A stretch of DNA of 42,384 bases from Glutamicibacter soli (lineage in GTDB: Bacteria > Actinomycetota > Actinomycetes > Actinomycetales > Micrococcaceae): the NCBI RefSeq assembly GCF_003309065.1, contig NZ_POAF01000014.1, forward strand, positions 1-42,384. Reading direction: 5' to 3'. Within the stretch, counting starts at the first letter, position 1; every line of letters starts with the position of its first letter. A program made the position numbers and the translations under genes. The notes beneath the pieces were generated by a model. The model had not been told where the DNA came from, did not search any database, and saw nothing but the letters and a program-made list of their open reading frames with translations. This document shows, one piece after another, positions 24,223-32,697 of this stretch.

Positions 24223-25277
24223 GCGCCATCGAGCAGTCCACGCGGCGGCACGAGCCGGGGCGGCCCACCGGCGTCGCGGCCCGCCGCTCCGCACGGGTGC
24301 GCATCGCGGCGCTGTGGATGCTCCTGGTGCTGCTGGCCACCGCCGCCGCCTACATCTTCTGGGGCCGCGACCGGCTCCCGGTGGACGAGGTCCTGCAGGT
24401 GCTGGGCGGGGCGAGCGTGCCCGGCACCAGCTTCATCCTCATGGAGGACCGGCTGCCGCGGCTGGTGGTCGGGGCGCTGGCCGGGGCCGGGCTGGGCATC
24501 TCCGGCGCGCTCTTCCAGCGCTGGCTGGGCAATCCGCTGGCCAGCCCCGACGTGATCGGCGTGGGCTTCGGCGCCTCGGCCGCCGCGATCGCCGCGATGA
24601 TCGTCTTCGGCGTGAACGACTGGAAGCTGAGCGCCTTCGCGCTCGCCGGGGGCCTGGCCGTGGCCGCGGTGATCTACTGGCTGTCGGCCTCGGGCCAGCG
24701 CACCGGTTCTCGGCTGATCCTGGCCGGCCTGGCCATCGGGGCCATGCTGCAGGCGCTGATCCAGTTCCTGCTGACCCAGACTGAGGTGAACACCGCCAGC
24801 GACGCGATGCGCTGGCTGACCGGTTCGCTGTCCGCCAGCACCTGGGAACGCGCGGCGGTGCTGGGCATCGGCCTCGGCGCGGCGGGAATCTTCCTGCTGC
24901 CGGTGGTGCTGAGGCAGCTGAAGCTGCTGGAGCTGGGCGAGGACGCCGCGGCGGCGCTGGGCTTGCACGTGGGACGGGCCCGCGTGCTGCTGGTCTTCAC
25001 CGCGGTGGCCCTGGGTGCGATCCCCATCGCCGTCACCGGGCCGCTGGCCTTCGTTGCCTTCCTGGCCGGTCCGATCACCGCCGCGCTGTCCCGCTCTGCG
25101 ATCCATGTGCCGCTGGCCGGGCTGACCGGTGCGACACTGGTAGTGGTCGCCAATTTCTTTGCCGCGAACCTGTTCGCGCAGATCAACCTGCCGGTGGGCG
25201 TTATCACCGGCGCATTCGGCGCACCGTTCCTGATTTGGGTGCTGGTGCGCGCCAACTCTACTGGAAACGGGGGATAA
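24219..25277 (+). CDS. FecCD-family iron-siderophore permease, second subunit
   Basis: 352 aa from the ATG at 24219, which overlaps the previous stop; the frame is open further upstream, but only inside the preceding gene. It has a basic N-terminal tail, then about ten helices. Motifs: DRLPRLVVGALAGAGLGISGALFQRWLGNPLASPDVIGVGFG and GPLAFVAFLAGPITAALSRSAIHVPLAG, read as family landmarks. The next gene starts 3 nt after its stop. The two different permeases imply a heterodimeric channel, as in FhuB halves or FepD/FepG. Confidence 0.9.
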   Translation: MSAIEQSTRRHEPGRPTGVAARRSARVRIAALWMLLVLLATAAAYIFWGRDRLPVDEVLQVLGGASVPGTSFILMEDRLPRLVVGALAGAGLGISGALFQRWLGNPLASPDVIGVGFGASAAAIAAMIVFGVNDWKLSAFALAGGLAVAAVIYWLSASGQRTGSRLILAGLAIGAMLQALIQFLLTQTEVNTASDAMRWLTGSLSASTWERAAVLGIGLGAAGIFLLPVVLRQLKLLELGEDAAAALGLHVGRARVLLVFTAVALGAIPIAVTGPLAFVAFLAGPITAALSRSAIHVPLAGLTGATLVVVANFFAANLFAQINLPVGVITGAFGAPFLIWVLVRANSTGNGG

Positions 25278-25280
25278 CCC

Positions 25281-27218
25281 ATGGCCACTTTGCAGGCTAG
25301 CGGGCTGACCTTGGCCTACGACAAGGTCACCATCGTCGATGAATTGTCACTGGACATCCCCGCCGGGCAGGTGAGCATCGTGGTCGGGGCCAACGGCTGC
25401 GGCAAGTCCACGCTGCTGCGCGCCCTGTCCCGGCTGCTGAAGCCGGCCGGGGGACAGGTGCTGCTGGACGGTGCGGACATCCACTCCAAGCCGGCCAAGG
25501 AGGTCGCCAAGACCCTGGGCCTGCTGCCGCAGTCGCCCACCGCCCCGGACGGGATCACCTCCCGCGAATTGATCAGCCGCGGCCGCTACCCGCACCAGGG
25601 CCTGTTCAAGCGCTTCTCGGCCGAGGACGAGGCGGCGGTGAACCGCGCCATGGAGCTGACCGGCACCGCCGGCCTGGCCGACCGCCCGGTGGACGAGCTC
25701 TCCGGCGGCCAGCGCCAGCGCGTATGGATCGCCATGGCCCTGGCCCAGGAAACCGACCTGCTGCTGCTTGACGAGCCCACCACCTTCCTGGACGTGGCCC
25801 ACCAGCTGGAAGTGCTGGACGTGGTCAGCGAGCTGAACCGCACCCGCGGCATCACCGTGGTCATCGTGCTGCACGATCTGAACCTGGCAGCCCGCTACGC
25901 CGACTACCTGGTGGCGCTGAAGGACGGCAAGATCTACGCCGCCGGGCACCCCACCGAGGTGGTCACGGAGAAGACGGTCAAGGCGGTGTTCGGCATGCCC
26001 AGCCGCGTCATCCCGGACCCGGTGGCAGGCACCCCGCTGGTGCTGCCCATCGGCCGCCAGCGTGTGCTGCGCACCGAATCGGTGCTCGCCGCCAACGGCA
26101 TCTTCCGCGGCGACGCGCCGGTCAACGAGCCGCGGGCGCTGGCCGAAGGCCTGGAGCAGGACTCCGCGGTGATCGAGGAGGAGGCGCAGGCCGCCACCCG
26201 GGCCGTCGCCGAGGCGGACCCGAACCTCGCCCGCCCGGCGCGCGAGCATCTGCAGACCCTGGCCTTCCAGACCACGGTCCTGCGCAGCCAGCAGCTATCC
26301 CCGTCCTTCCGCCGGCTCACCGTGGGCGGCGCGGACCTGGAGGACTTCGGCACCAACAGCCACCCGCTGGACATGCGCATCAAGCTGCTGCTGCCCCCGG
26401 AGGCAGGCTTCGGGCCGAACAGCGAAATCGCCAGCCTGCGCCCGGATGCGCTGACCAGCCCAGCCGAGCAGCTGGGCTGGTACCAGCGTTGGCTGGCCAT
26501 CGACCCCGCGCAGCGCGGCTACATGCGCACCTACACCGTGCGCGCGTTCCGCGAAGCCGGGCACCGCGACAACCTGGGGACGACCCCGGAGCTGGACATC
26601 GACTTCGTGCTGCACGGTAAGGTGGTGGACGGGCGGCTGCAGGGCGGTCCTGCCACCGAGTTCGGCGACCGCGCGCAGCCGGGCGACCCGCTGCTGCTGC
26701 TGGGTCCGAACAAGGCGTTGACCGACGACAGCTATGGCGGCATCGAATTCCGCCCGGGTGCCGCGTCCCGCATCGTGCTGGCCGGCGACGAGACCGCGGC
26801 CCCGGCCATCTGCGCGATCCTTGAATCGCTGCCGGCCAACGTCACCGGTCACGCGTTGATCGAGGTGCCGGAAACCACCGACATCCTGGGCACCACCACC
26901 CGCTCGGGCATTTCCGTGCAGTGGCTGACGCGCGGCACCGCGGAGCACGGCTCGCTGCTGCGCGACGCGGTCCGCGGCGCCGTGGCCATCCCGGGCGCCG
27001 GCGTGGTGCAGACCACCGCGGACCCGGAGGACATCAACGTGGACGAGGACATCCTGTGGGAAACCGGCCAGGCCCAGTCCGCCCCGTTCTACGCCTGGAT
27101 CGCCGGGGAGGCTGGCACCGTGAAGGAGCTGCGCCGCTACCTGGTGCGCGACGCGGGCATCGACCGCAAGCAGGTGGCGTTCATGGGCTACTGGCGCCGG
27201 GGCAAGCAGGAGAACTAG
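25281..27218 (+). CDS. Fusion: FecE-type siderophore ABC ATPase + siderophore-interacting flavin reductase (SIP)
   Basis: 645 aa, much longer than a lone FecE/FhuC ATPase (about 260). Residues 1-265 are a complete iron-siderophore ATPase: Walker [10 protein letters not shown] (36-44), signature LSGGQRQ (140-146), Walker [12 protein letters not shown] (DEP 164-166) and switch His198. A charged linker (about 270-320) follows. Residues about 325-645 form an SIP-type ferric-siderophore reductase: FAD-binding RTYTVR (416-421), GDETAAPA (502-509) at the pyridine-nucleotide half, [17 protein letters not shown], and the end [10 protein letters not shown]. The ATPase should bind the cytoplasmic face of the FecCD pair, placing the reductase at the channel exit. 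The reading frame is continuous, with no frameshift sign. The fusion is seen directly; coupled import and reduction is inference. Confidence 0.9.
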   Translation: MATLQASGLTLAYDKVTIVDELSLDIPAGQVSIVVGANGCGKSTLLRALSRLLKPAGGQVLLDGADIHSKPAKEVAKTLGLLPQSPTAPDGITSRELISRGRYPHQGLFKRFSAEDEAAVNRAMELTGTAGLADRPVDELSGGQRQRVWIAMALAQETDLLLLDEPTTFLDVAHQLEVLDVVSELNRTRGITVVIVLHDLNLAARYADYLVALKDGKIYAAGHPTEVVTEKTVKAVFGMPSRVIPDPVAGTPLVLPIGRQRVLRTESVLAANGIFRGDAPVNEPRALAEGLEQDSAVIEEEAQAATRAVAEADPNLARPAREHLQTLAFQTTVLRSQQLSPSFRRLTVGGADLEDFGTNSHPLDMRIKLLLPPEAGFGPNSEIASLRPDALTSPAEQLGWYQRWLAIDPAQRGYMRTYTVRAFREAGHRDNLGTTPELDIDFVLHGKVVDGRLQGGPATEFGDRAQPGDPLLLLGPNKALTDDSYGGIEFRPGAASRIVLAGDETAAPAICAILESLPANVTGHALIEVPETTDILGTTTRSGISVQWLTRGTAEHGSLLRDAVRGAVAIPGAGVVQTTADPEDINVDEDILWETGQAQSAPFYAWIAGEAGTVKELRRYLVRDAGIDRKQVAFMGYWRRGKQEN

Positions 27219-27244
27219 CCTTCCTCCGCACGCTGGAAGGGGCT

Positions 27245-27276
27245 CCCGCCCGCCGGAAACATCGCCGGCAGGCGGG
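27245..27276. terminator. Terminator between iron operon and marR
   Basis: Stem CCCGCC-c-GCCGG pairs with CCGGC-a-GGCGGG around an 8-nt loop, between convergent genes. Confidence 0.65.
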
Positions 27277-27306
27277 GGCCTCTGCGCATTCCACGCCGGG
27301 ACGGGG

Positions 27307-27795
27307 TCAGTTGGCGGTCCGGTCTGCGGTGCCCGGCTTGCAGGTCCCGGCGCGCGGAGGGCGGGGGTTCTCTCGGTTCAGGATGCCCAGCAGGCGGGTG
27401 AGCTCCTCGCGGTCCTCGGCGCCGAGCTTGTCGAAGTAGCCGTCCATGCTGCTCTTGCGCAGCGCCGAGAGCTCGCCGAGCAGCTCCCGGCCGGCGTCGC
27501 TGAGCACAATCAAGGTAGCGCGGCGGTCGCCCGGATCCGGGGTGCGGAGCACCAGTGACTTGGCCGCGAGCTGGTCCACCACCTCGGTGGTCGAACGCGC
27601 AGCGATGTGCAGGCGCTCAGCCAGCTGGGAGTTGCGTAGCCCCTGCTCCTCGGCGCGGCCCAGGATGGACAGCACCCGGGACTGGTGCGGGGTGACGCCC
27701 GCGGGGATCAGGCTGTCGCGCCAGCGGCCGCGGATGGTCCGGGACGCCTGCAGGAATAGATCGGTCAAGTCAGGCTTGGACTCATCGGTGTGCAT
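27307..27795 (-). CDS. MarR-family regulator, divergent to an ABC exporter
   Basis: 162 aa. The winged helix-turn-helix is clear: LRNSQLAERLHIAARSTTEVVDQL, then the wing DPGDRRATLIVLSDAG (about residues 87-102). The tail is basic and proline-rich with one Cys. It is divergently oriented to a multidrug-type ABC exporter, with 111 nt between the starts. It is probably the local repressor, acting through an imperfect palindrome in that gap. The ligand is unknown. Confidence 0.85.
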   Translation of the reverse strand: MHTDESKPDLTDLFLQASRTIRGRWRDSLIPAGVTPHQSRVLSILGRAEEQGLRNSQLAERLHIAARSTTEVVDQLAAKSLVLRTPDPGDRRATLIVLSDAGRELLGELSALRKSSMDGYFDKLGAEDREELTRLLGILNRENPRPPRAGTCKPGTADRTAN

Positions 27796-27835
27796 AGGGT
27801 CAAGGATAGTGTGTTTTCCCGAACAGTTTCAAGAT

Positions 27836-27868
27836 GTAACCACATAGTGAGGTAACCTCTGCTATTCT
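27836..27868 (+). promoter_or_regulatory. Operator and -10 of the ABC exporter gene
   Basis: An imperfect 21-bp palindrome (27836-27856; arms GTAACCACA and TGAGGTAAC) matches at 7 to 8 of 10 pairs. It lies just before a TATTCT -10 with TGC in front (27863-27868). This placement suits MarR repression of the exporter. Confidence 0.5.
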
Positions 27869-27906
27869 GTAATCCACAGTGGAACAACCAGTGGAAGGGA
27901 GCACCC

Positions 27907-29742
27907 ATGCACCCGATGGCGCCAATGGGCGGCGGAAGGCCGCCGGCTTCGGCGGCGCGCAGCGCCGACGACAAGAAGTGGCTGGCTGAGCACCCGGTCT
28001 CCGTCAAGCGCATCGCCGCGCTCTTCCGCCCGCATCTGGGCACGGTCATCGTGGTGGTGCTGCTGATCGTCGCCTCCTCGCTCATCGGACTGGCCCAGCC
28101 CTTCATCATCCGCGAGCTGATCGACGTCGCCATCCCGAACCGGGAGGTGGACTTGCTGCTCGCCGGCGCCGGGGGACTGGTGCTGATCGCCCTGGTCTCC
28201 TCGGTGCTGGAGGTGGTCCAGACCTGGCGCGCCACCCTGATGGGGCAGAGGGTCATGCACGGGCTGCGCACTGGGCTCTTCACCCACCTGCAGAAGCAGT
28301 CGCTGGGATTCTTCACCAACTCCAAATCCGGCGACGTGCAGTCGCGGCTTATCAACGACGTTGGCCAGATGCAGTCGGTGATCACGAACTCGGCGACCAG
28401 CATCGCCTCCAACCTGACCACCGTGGTCGCCACGGCCTGCGCCATGGTCGCGATCTCCTGGAAACTGAGCCTGATCTCCCTGGTGGTGCTGCCGCCGGCG
28501 ATCATCCTGGCCCGGCAGACCGCCCGGCTGCGCCGCGCCGTCACGGGCCGGCGCCAGCGTGAAATGTCGAACCTGACCTCGCTGATCGAGGAACGCCTGA
28601 GCATCTCCGGGGTGCGGCTGTCCAAGATCATGGGCACCGGCGCCGCCGACGCGTCGGCTTTTGCGCAGTCCAGCCACCGGCTGATCGACCTTGAAATGAA
28701 AAGCGCGCTGGCCGGACGGTGGCGCATGGCGGCCATGAGCATCATCTTCGCGGTGATTCCCGCGGTCCTGTACCTGGTGGCGGGGCTGCCGGCCACCGGC
28801 GACGGGATGAGCATCGGCACGCTGGTGGCCTTCACCGGGCTGCAGGCAGGCATCTTCCGGCCTGTCATGGGGCTGATGCAGATCTCGGTGCAGTGGATCT
28901 CCGCGATGGCGCTGTTCGGCAGGGTCTTCGAATACCTGGATACCGACCAGGCGCTGCCGCTGCCCGAGCATCCGCGCCGGCTGGATCCCGCGGCGATGCG
29001 CGGGGAAGTGGTGCTGGAGCGGGTAGGTTTCCGCTACCCCGGGGCTGCCGCGCCGACGCTGGAGGCGCTGGACCTGGTGCTGGAGCCGGGAACCATGACA
29101 GCGGTGGTCGGGGCGACCGGGTCGGGCAAATCCACCATGGGCTCGCTGCTTCCGCGGCTGCTGGATCCGACCTCGGGGCGGGTGCTGCTCGACGGGGTCG
29201 ACCTGCGCGAGCTGGACCCCGAGCAGGTTTCCCGGGCGGTGTCGGTGGTGGCGCAGGAAAGCTACCTGCTGCACACCACGGTGCGGGAGAACCTGTTGTG
29301 GGCGGCGCCGGGGGCCAGCGAGGCCGAGCTGTGGCAGGCGCTGGAAGCGGCGCAGATCGCCGAGCTGATCCGCTCGCTGCCCGACGGGCTGGAAACCGCG
29401 GTGGGCCAGCGCGGACACCGCTTCTCCGGCGGGGAACAGCAGCGCCTTGCCATCGCGCGCACCATGCTGCGCCGGCCCAAGGTGCTGGTCCTCGACGAGG
29501 CGACCAGTGCGCTGGATACCGTCACCGAGGCGCTGGTGCAGCAGGCGCTGGACGAGCTGGCGGTCGGGCGCACTACGCTGCTGATCGCGCACCGGCTGAG
29601 CACGGTGCTGCGGGCCGACCGCATCGTGGTGCTCGATAGCGGGCGGATTGTCGAATCCGGAACCTTCGCCGAGCTGGTGGAGCAGGGCGGGCGCTTCGCC
29701 CGGCTCGTGGCGAACAGCGAGTTCGCCGACAGGGTCGGCTAG
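27907..29742 (+). CDS. ABC exporter (fused membrane and ATPase domains), multidrug type
   Basis: 611 aa half-transporter. Six hydrophobic segments lie in residues about 40-340, typical of type I exporters, with FFTNSKSGDVQSRLINDVGQ in the intracellular loop. The ATPase follows: Walker A GATGSGKST (402-410), Q-loop AQESYLLHTTVREN, signature FSGGEQQ (506-512), Walker B VLDEATSALD (Glu531) and switch His in IAHRLSTV. It should act as a homodimer in the membrane. AAGGGAG lies before the ATG. The stop codon overlaps the stop of the convergent marR gene. Drug or lipid export is the usual role; the substrate is not known. Confidence 0.9.
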   Translation: MHPMAPMGGGRPPASAARSADDKKWLAEHPVSVKRIAALFRPHLGTVIVVVLLIVASSLIGLAQPFIIRELIDVAIPNREVDLLLAGAGGLVLIALVSSVLEVVQTWRATLMGQRVMHGLRTGLFTHLQKQSLGFFTNSKSGDVQSRLINDVGQMQSVITNSATSIASNLTTVVATACAMVAISWKLSLISLVVLPPAIILARQTARLRRAVTGRRQREMSNLTSLIEERLSISGVRLSKIMGTGAADASAFAQSSHRLIDLEMKSALAGRWRMAAMSIIFAVIPAVLYLVAGLPATGDGMSIGTLVAFTGLQAGIFRPVMGLMQISVQWISAMALFGRVFEYLDTDQALPLPEHPRRLDPAAMRGEVVLERVGFRYPGAAAPTLEALDLVLEPGTMTAVVGATGSGKSTMGSLLPRLLDPTSGRVLLDGVDLRELDPEQVSRAVSVVAQESYLLHTTVRENLLWAAPGASEAELWQALEAAQIAELIRSLPDGLETAVGQRGHRFSGGEQQRLAIARTMLRRPKVLVLDEATSALDTVTEALVQQALDELAVGRTTLLIAHRLSTVLRADRIVVLDSGRIVESGTFAELVEQGGRFARLVANSEFADRVG

Positions 29743-30263
29743 TCCTCTTCGCAGTCCTGCGGGCCGCCGGGGACGGACGCCTTGCAGGACGGGTCGGACT
29801 CGCAAGTCTCCAGGGCGCCGAGGATCTTGGGCAGCGCGGTTTCGAGCGCTGCGCGTTCGTGCTGGTCCAGCGAGTCGAACAGCTTTTCGCGGATGAAGGT
29901 GACGTGGCTCGGGGCGGCTTCGCGGATGGTCTTCCATCCGGCCTCTGTCAGTTCGATCTGCTGCCCGCGGCGGTCGGTTGAATCCGAGCAGCGGGTGATC
30001 ATGCCCTTGGCTTCCATGCGGCGCAGCAGGTGGGACAGCCGCGAGCGGTCCCAGCGCAGGTTGTCGGCGATGTCCGCCGGGCGCAGGGAGGTGGCGGGTC
30101 CTTCGGAGAGCACCGCGAGCACCGAGTACTCGCCGGTCTGCATGCTCGAATCCACGCTCAACTGGCGGTCCATGGCGCTGGGGAACTGCCACAGGAACTC
30201 GCGGATAATCCGCCAGAGGGCCTGTTCCTTGTCATCGAGCCAGCGGGTCTCATCGGCAGCCAT
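29739..30263 (-). CDS. MarR-family regulator with cysteine-containing tail
   Basis: 174 aa from the ATG at 30263 with GAAGGAGC upstream; the frame is open further but without a good start. The winged helix is at about 58-105 (LRPADIADNLRWDRSRLSHLLRRMEAKG, then DSTDRRGQQIELTEAG). Cys92 lies next to the wing, and the C-terminus has Cys154, Cys160 and Cys171. MarR proteins of the QsrR/YodB/OhrR kind sense quinones or peroxides with cysteines. The divergent neighbour is an FMN reductase followed by a hydroquinone-reductase-like gene, so thiol-based quinone sensing is a reasonable inference. Confidence 0.85.
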   Translation of the reverse strand: MAADETRWLDDKEQALWRIIREFLWQFPSAMDRQLSVDSSMQTGEYSVLAVLSEGPATSLRPADIADNLRWDRSRLSHLLRRMEAKGMITRCSDSTDRRGQQIELTEAGWKTIREAAPSHVTFIREKLFDSLDQHERAALETALPKILGALETCESDPSCKASVPGGPQDCEED

Positions 30264-30322
30264 CCGTGGGCGCTCCTTCTCTACGTGGCGTACCCGGCAT
30301 GCTGCGGGTCCGCGCTCATTTG

Positions 30323-30381
30323 TTGACGTATCAATTATCTCTGGTATTGTTGGATTTAGCAAGAGTTGATGACGCATCAAC
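30323..30381 (+). promoter_or_regulatory. FMN reductase promoter with two TTGA-TCAA operators
   Basis: The -35 TTGACG (30323-30328) and -10 TATTGT (30345-30350) have a 16-nt spacer. The inverted repeat TTGACGTATCAA (30323-30334) covers the -35. A stronger site, GTTGATG-acg-CATCAAC (30365-30381, 7-bp perfect arms), lies just after the predicted start. Both sites share TTGA...TCAA, so one dimeric repressor, probably the divergent MarR, could bind both. Confidence 0.65.
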
Positions 30382-30422
30382 TAAAGAGTTCGGCGCACGA
30401 ACTTCCCCAAGGAGAAAATACT

Positions 30423-30998
30423 ATGTCGAAGATCGCCATCGTTACCGGTTCTACTCGTCCAGGCCGCAACAACATCAGCGTTGCCCAGTGGGTGCTGGAG
30501 CAGGCGCAGGCATTTGGCGGCGCCGACTTCGAGCTTGTAGACATCGCGGACTTCAACCTGCCGGTGCTGGACGAAGCCTTCCCGGCCGCCTACCAGAACT
30601 ACCAGGGCGAGCATGCCAAGGCCTGGGCCGCCAAGATGAACGAGTTCGACGGCTACATCTTCGTCACCCCGGAGTACAACCACTCGGTCTCCCCTGCGCT
30701 GGCCAACGCGCTGAGCTACATCAACGTCGAGCTGAACAACAAGGCCGCCGGCCTGGTGGGCTACGGTTCGGCCCTGGGCGCCCGCTCCATCGAGCACCTG
30801 CGCGGCATCCTCTCCGAGCTGCAGGTAGCCCACGTGCAGAAGACCGGCCTGTTCTCCCTGTTCACCGACTTCGAGAACTTCTCGAACTTCAAGCCGACCG
30901 CGGAGGGCGCCGCTTCGGTGCAGCCGATGTTCGAGCAGCTGCTGGCCTGGACCGAAGCCATGAATTCGGTGCGCGCCGCCGCATCCGTCAGCGCCTAA
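30423..30998 (+). CDS. NAD(P)H-dependent FMN reductase/quinone reductase
   Basis: 191 aa from the ATG at 30423 with AAGGAG 8 nt upstream; an earlier in-frame ATG at 30366 lies within the operator. It has a flavodoxin-like fold: phosphate loop GSTRPGRNN at the N-terminus and FVTPEYNHSVSPALANALSY in the middle, the family signature of the NADPH-dependent FMN reductase group. Such enzymes reduce FMN, quinones or azo compounds with NAD(P)H. It is divergent from the Cys-containing MarR. A terminator separates it from the hydroquinone reductase-like gene. Confidence 0.88.
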   Translation: MSKIAIVTGSTRPGRNNISVAQWVLEQAQAFGGADFELVDIADFNLPVLDEAFPAAYQNYQGEHAKAWAAKMNEFDGYIFVTPEYNHSVSPALANALSYINVELNNKAAGLVGYGSALGARSIEHLRGILSELQVAHVQKTGLFSLFTDFENFSNFKPTAEGAASVQPMFEQLLAWTEAMNSVRAAASVSA

Positions 30999-31031
30999 TT
31001 GCACGCTGCCTGAACGGCCTAGCGTTCAAGT

Positions 31032-31073
31032 GCAAACGGCGGGAAGCTTGTACCAGGCCTTCCCGCCGTTTGC
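31032..31073 (+). terminator. Terminator after FMN reductase gene
   Basis: A perfect 15-bp stem (31032-31046 with 31059-31073) has a 12-nt loop and begins 34 nt after the stop. Confidence 0.85.
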
Positions 31074-31135
31074 CGTATCACCCGAGAACTTGCCCCAGAG
31101 CGGGCAACCAAGCCAAAGATTGTGGAGGATCGAGC

Positions 31136-32254
31136 ATGTCGCAGGACTATTCAACCAAGGGCGCGTACGTCACGGGCAGTGAATTCACGCGCGATACCAA
31201 CTACATCCAGGACCGCATCGTTGCCGATCCGCGGCCGGAGGCGTTCTCCCACGGGGAGCCGGTAAGCAAGATCGGGCACCCGAATGCGGCCCTGGGCGAA
31301 GGCGCCCAGCTCTGGCAGGTCGAAGCAGGGCGCTACCGCTTGGTGGCCGCCCGCGCCTGCCCGTGGGCCAACCGCACGCTGATCGTGCGCCGCCTGCTGG
31401 GCCTGGAGGATGCGATTTCGGTGGGCCTGCCAGGTCCGACCCACGACGTGCGCAGCTGGCGGTTTGATCTGGACGAGGGCGGCAAGGACCCGGTGCTGGG
31501 CACCGAACGCCTGCAGGAGAACTACTTCAAGCGCTTCGCCGACTATCCCCGTGGCATCACCGTCCCGGCCATCGTGGACATCCCCAGCGGCGCGGTGGTC
31601 ACCAACGACTACCCGCAGATCACCTGGGACTTCTCCACGCAGTGGAAGCAGTTCCACCGCGAAGGAGCCCCGGACCTGGTCATGGAGGACCAGCTCGACG
31701 AGATGCTCCCGCTGATCAAGCGCATCTTCACCGAGGTCAACAACGGCGTCTACCGTGCGGGCTTCGCCGGTACGCAGGCCGCCTATGAGGACGCCTACGA
31801 CCGGATCTTCACCACCCTCGACTACCTCGAAGAACGCCTGGCCACCCGCCGCTTCCTCATGGGCGACTACATCTCCGAAGCCGACGTGCGCCTGTTCACC
31901 ACGCTGATCCGCTTCGACCCGGTCTACCACGGACACTTCAAGGCCAACCGCAACAAGCTGATCGAGATGCCGAACCTCTGGGGCTACGCCCGCGACCTGT
32001 TCCAGACCCCGGGCTTCGGCGACACCGTGGACTTCGAGCAGATCAAGGACCACTACTACAAGGTCCACGAGGACATCAATCCAACGCAGATCGTGCCCAA
32101 AGGCCCGGACCTGTCCAACTGGCTCGAATCCCATAACCGCGACGAGCTGGCGGACAACGGCCCATTCCTGGGCGGCACCGCTCCGGGCGAAGTCCGCACC
32201 GAGGAACGCGTCGCAGCAGGCCACAACCCGCTGTACCCGCTGGAAGGAAAATAG
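31136..32254 (+). CDS. Glutathionyl-hydroquinone reductase-like (Xi-class GST fold)
   Basis: 372 aa from the ATG at 31136, preceded by GGAGGATCGAGC. The catalytic motif ARACPWANRT (Cys75) and the following region typify Xi-class GST/ECM4 enzymes. An N-terminal thioredoxin-like domain is followed by a helical domain with YLEERLATRRFLMGDYISEADVRLF. These enzymes reduce S-glutathionyl-hydroquinones. Actinobacteria of this type generally use mycothiol, so the natural substrate may be an S-mycothionyl-hydroquinone; this is inference. It lies next to the FMN reductase and Cys-MarR genes but behind a terminator, so it probably has a separate promoter. Confidence 0.88.
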   Translation: MSQDYSTKGAYVTGSEFTRDTNYIQDRIVADPRPEAFSHGEPVSKIGHPNAALGEGAQLWQVEAGRYRLVAARACPWANRTLIVRRLLGLEDAISVGLPGPTHDVRSWRFDLDEGGKDPVLGTERLQENYFKRFADYPRGITVPAIVDIPSGAVVTNDYPQITWDFSTQWKQFHREGAPDLVMEDQLDEMLPLIKRIFTEVNNGVYRAGFAGTQAAYEDAYDRIFTTLDYLEERLATRRFLMGDYISEADVRLFTTLIRFDPVYHGHFKANRNKLIEMPNLWGYARDLFQTPGFGDTVDFEQIKDHYYKVHEDINPTQIVPKGPDLSNWLESHNRDELADNGPFLGGTAPGEVRTEERVAAGHNPLYPLEGK

Positions 32255-32269
32255 CCGGCAGCGGTCGGG

Positions 32270-32581
32270 CTACCTCTTGAAGTCGAAGCCCTGCTGCTCG
32301 CACGCCGCGGCAAACGCCTCGTCGTCGGTGATCACGGGCTGACCTGATGCATCTGTCGATACCGCGTTGCGGATCGAATCGGTGGAGGCCGCCGAGCCAT
32401 GCTCGGCGGCCTTTTGCCGATTCGTCTGCCCGATATCGCCCGGGGCGGTCAGGCTGCCGCCGTAGTGGATGCACGCGGTGCTGCCCTCGGGATCGCTGCG
32501 GCGCAGGTCGTCGGGCGACGGACCCGAGCAGGCGGCCAGGCCCAGGGTCGCAACAACGAGGAGCGGCAGAATCTTTTTCAC
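32270..32581 (-). CDS. Small lipoprotein of unknown function
   Basis: 103 aa. The signal peptide MKKILPLLVVATLGLAAC ends in a lipobox, with LAAC placing the lipidated Cys at 18. The mature part is polar, with two further cysteines (STACIHYGG and AAACEQQG) that could form a disulfide. It should be anchored on the outer face of the membrane. It is convergent to the hydroquinone reductase-like gene with a 15-nt gap, and divergent from the RNase H gene. I recognise no family. Confidence 0.75.
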   Translation of the reverse strand: MKKILPLLVVATLGLAACSGPSPDDLRRSDPEGSTACIHYGGSLTAPGDIGQTNRQKAAEHGSAASTDSIRNAVSTDASGQPVITDDEAFAAACEQQGFDFKR

Positions 32582-32697
32582 AGTTCACCATCCTACGGAC
32601 CATCGCCAGCGCCGCGGCGTTGGCGCGGCGCAAGGACTCCGGAGCCTTCGCACGTCTCTTTAGGCGGCGGGGGAGGTCAGGTGGCAGGATTAAAGCC

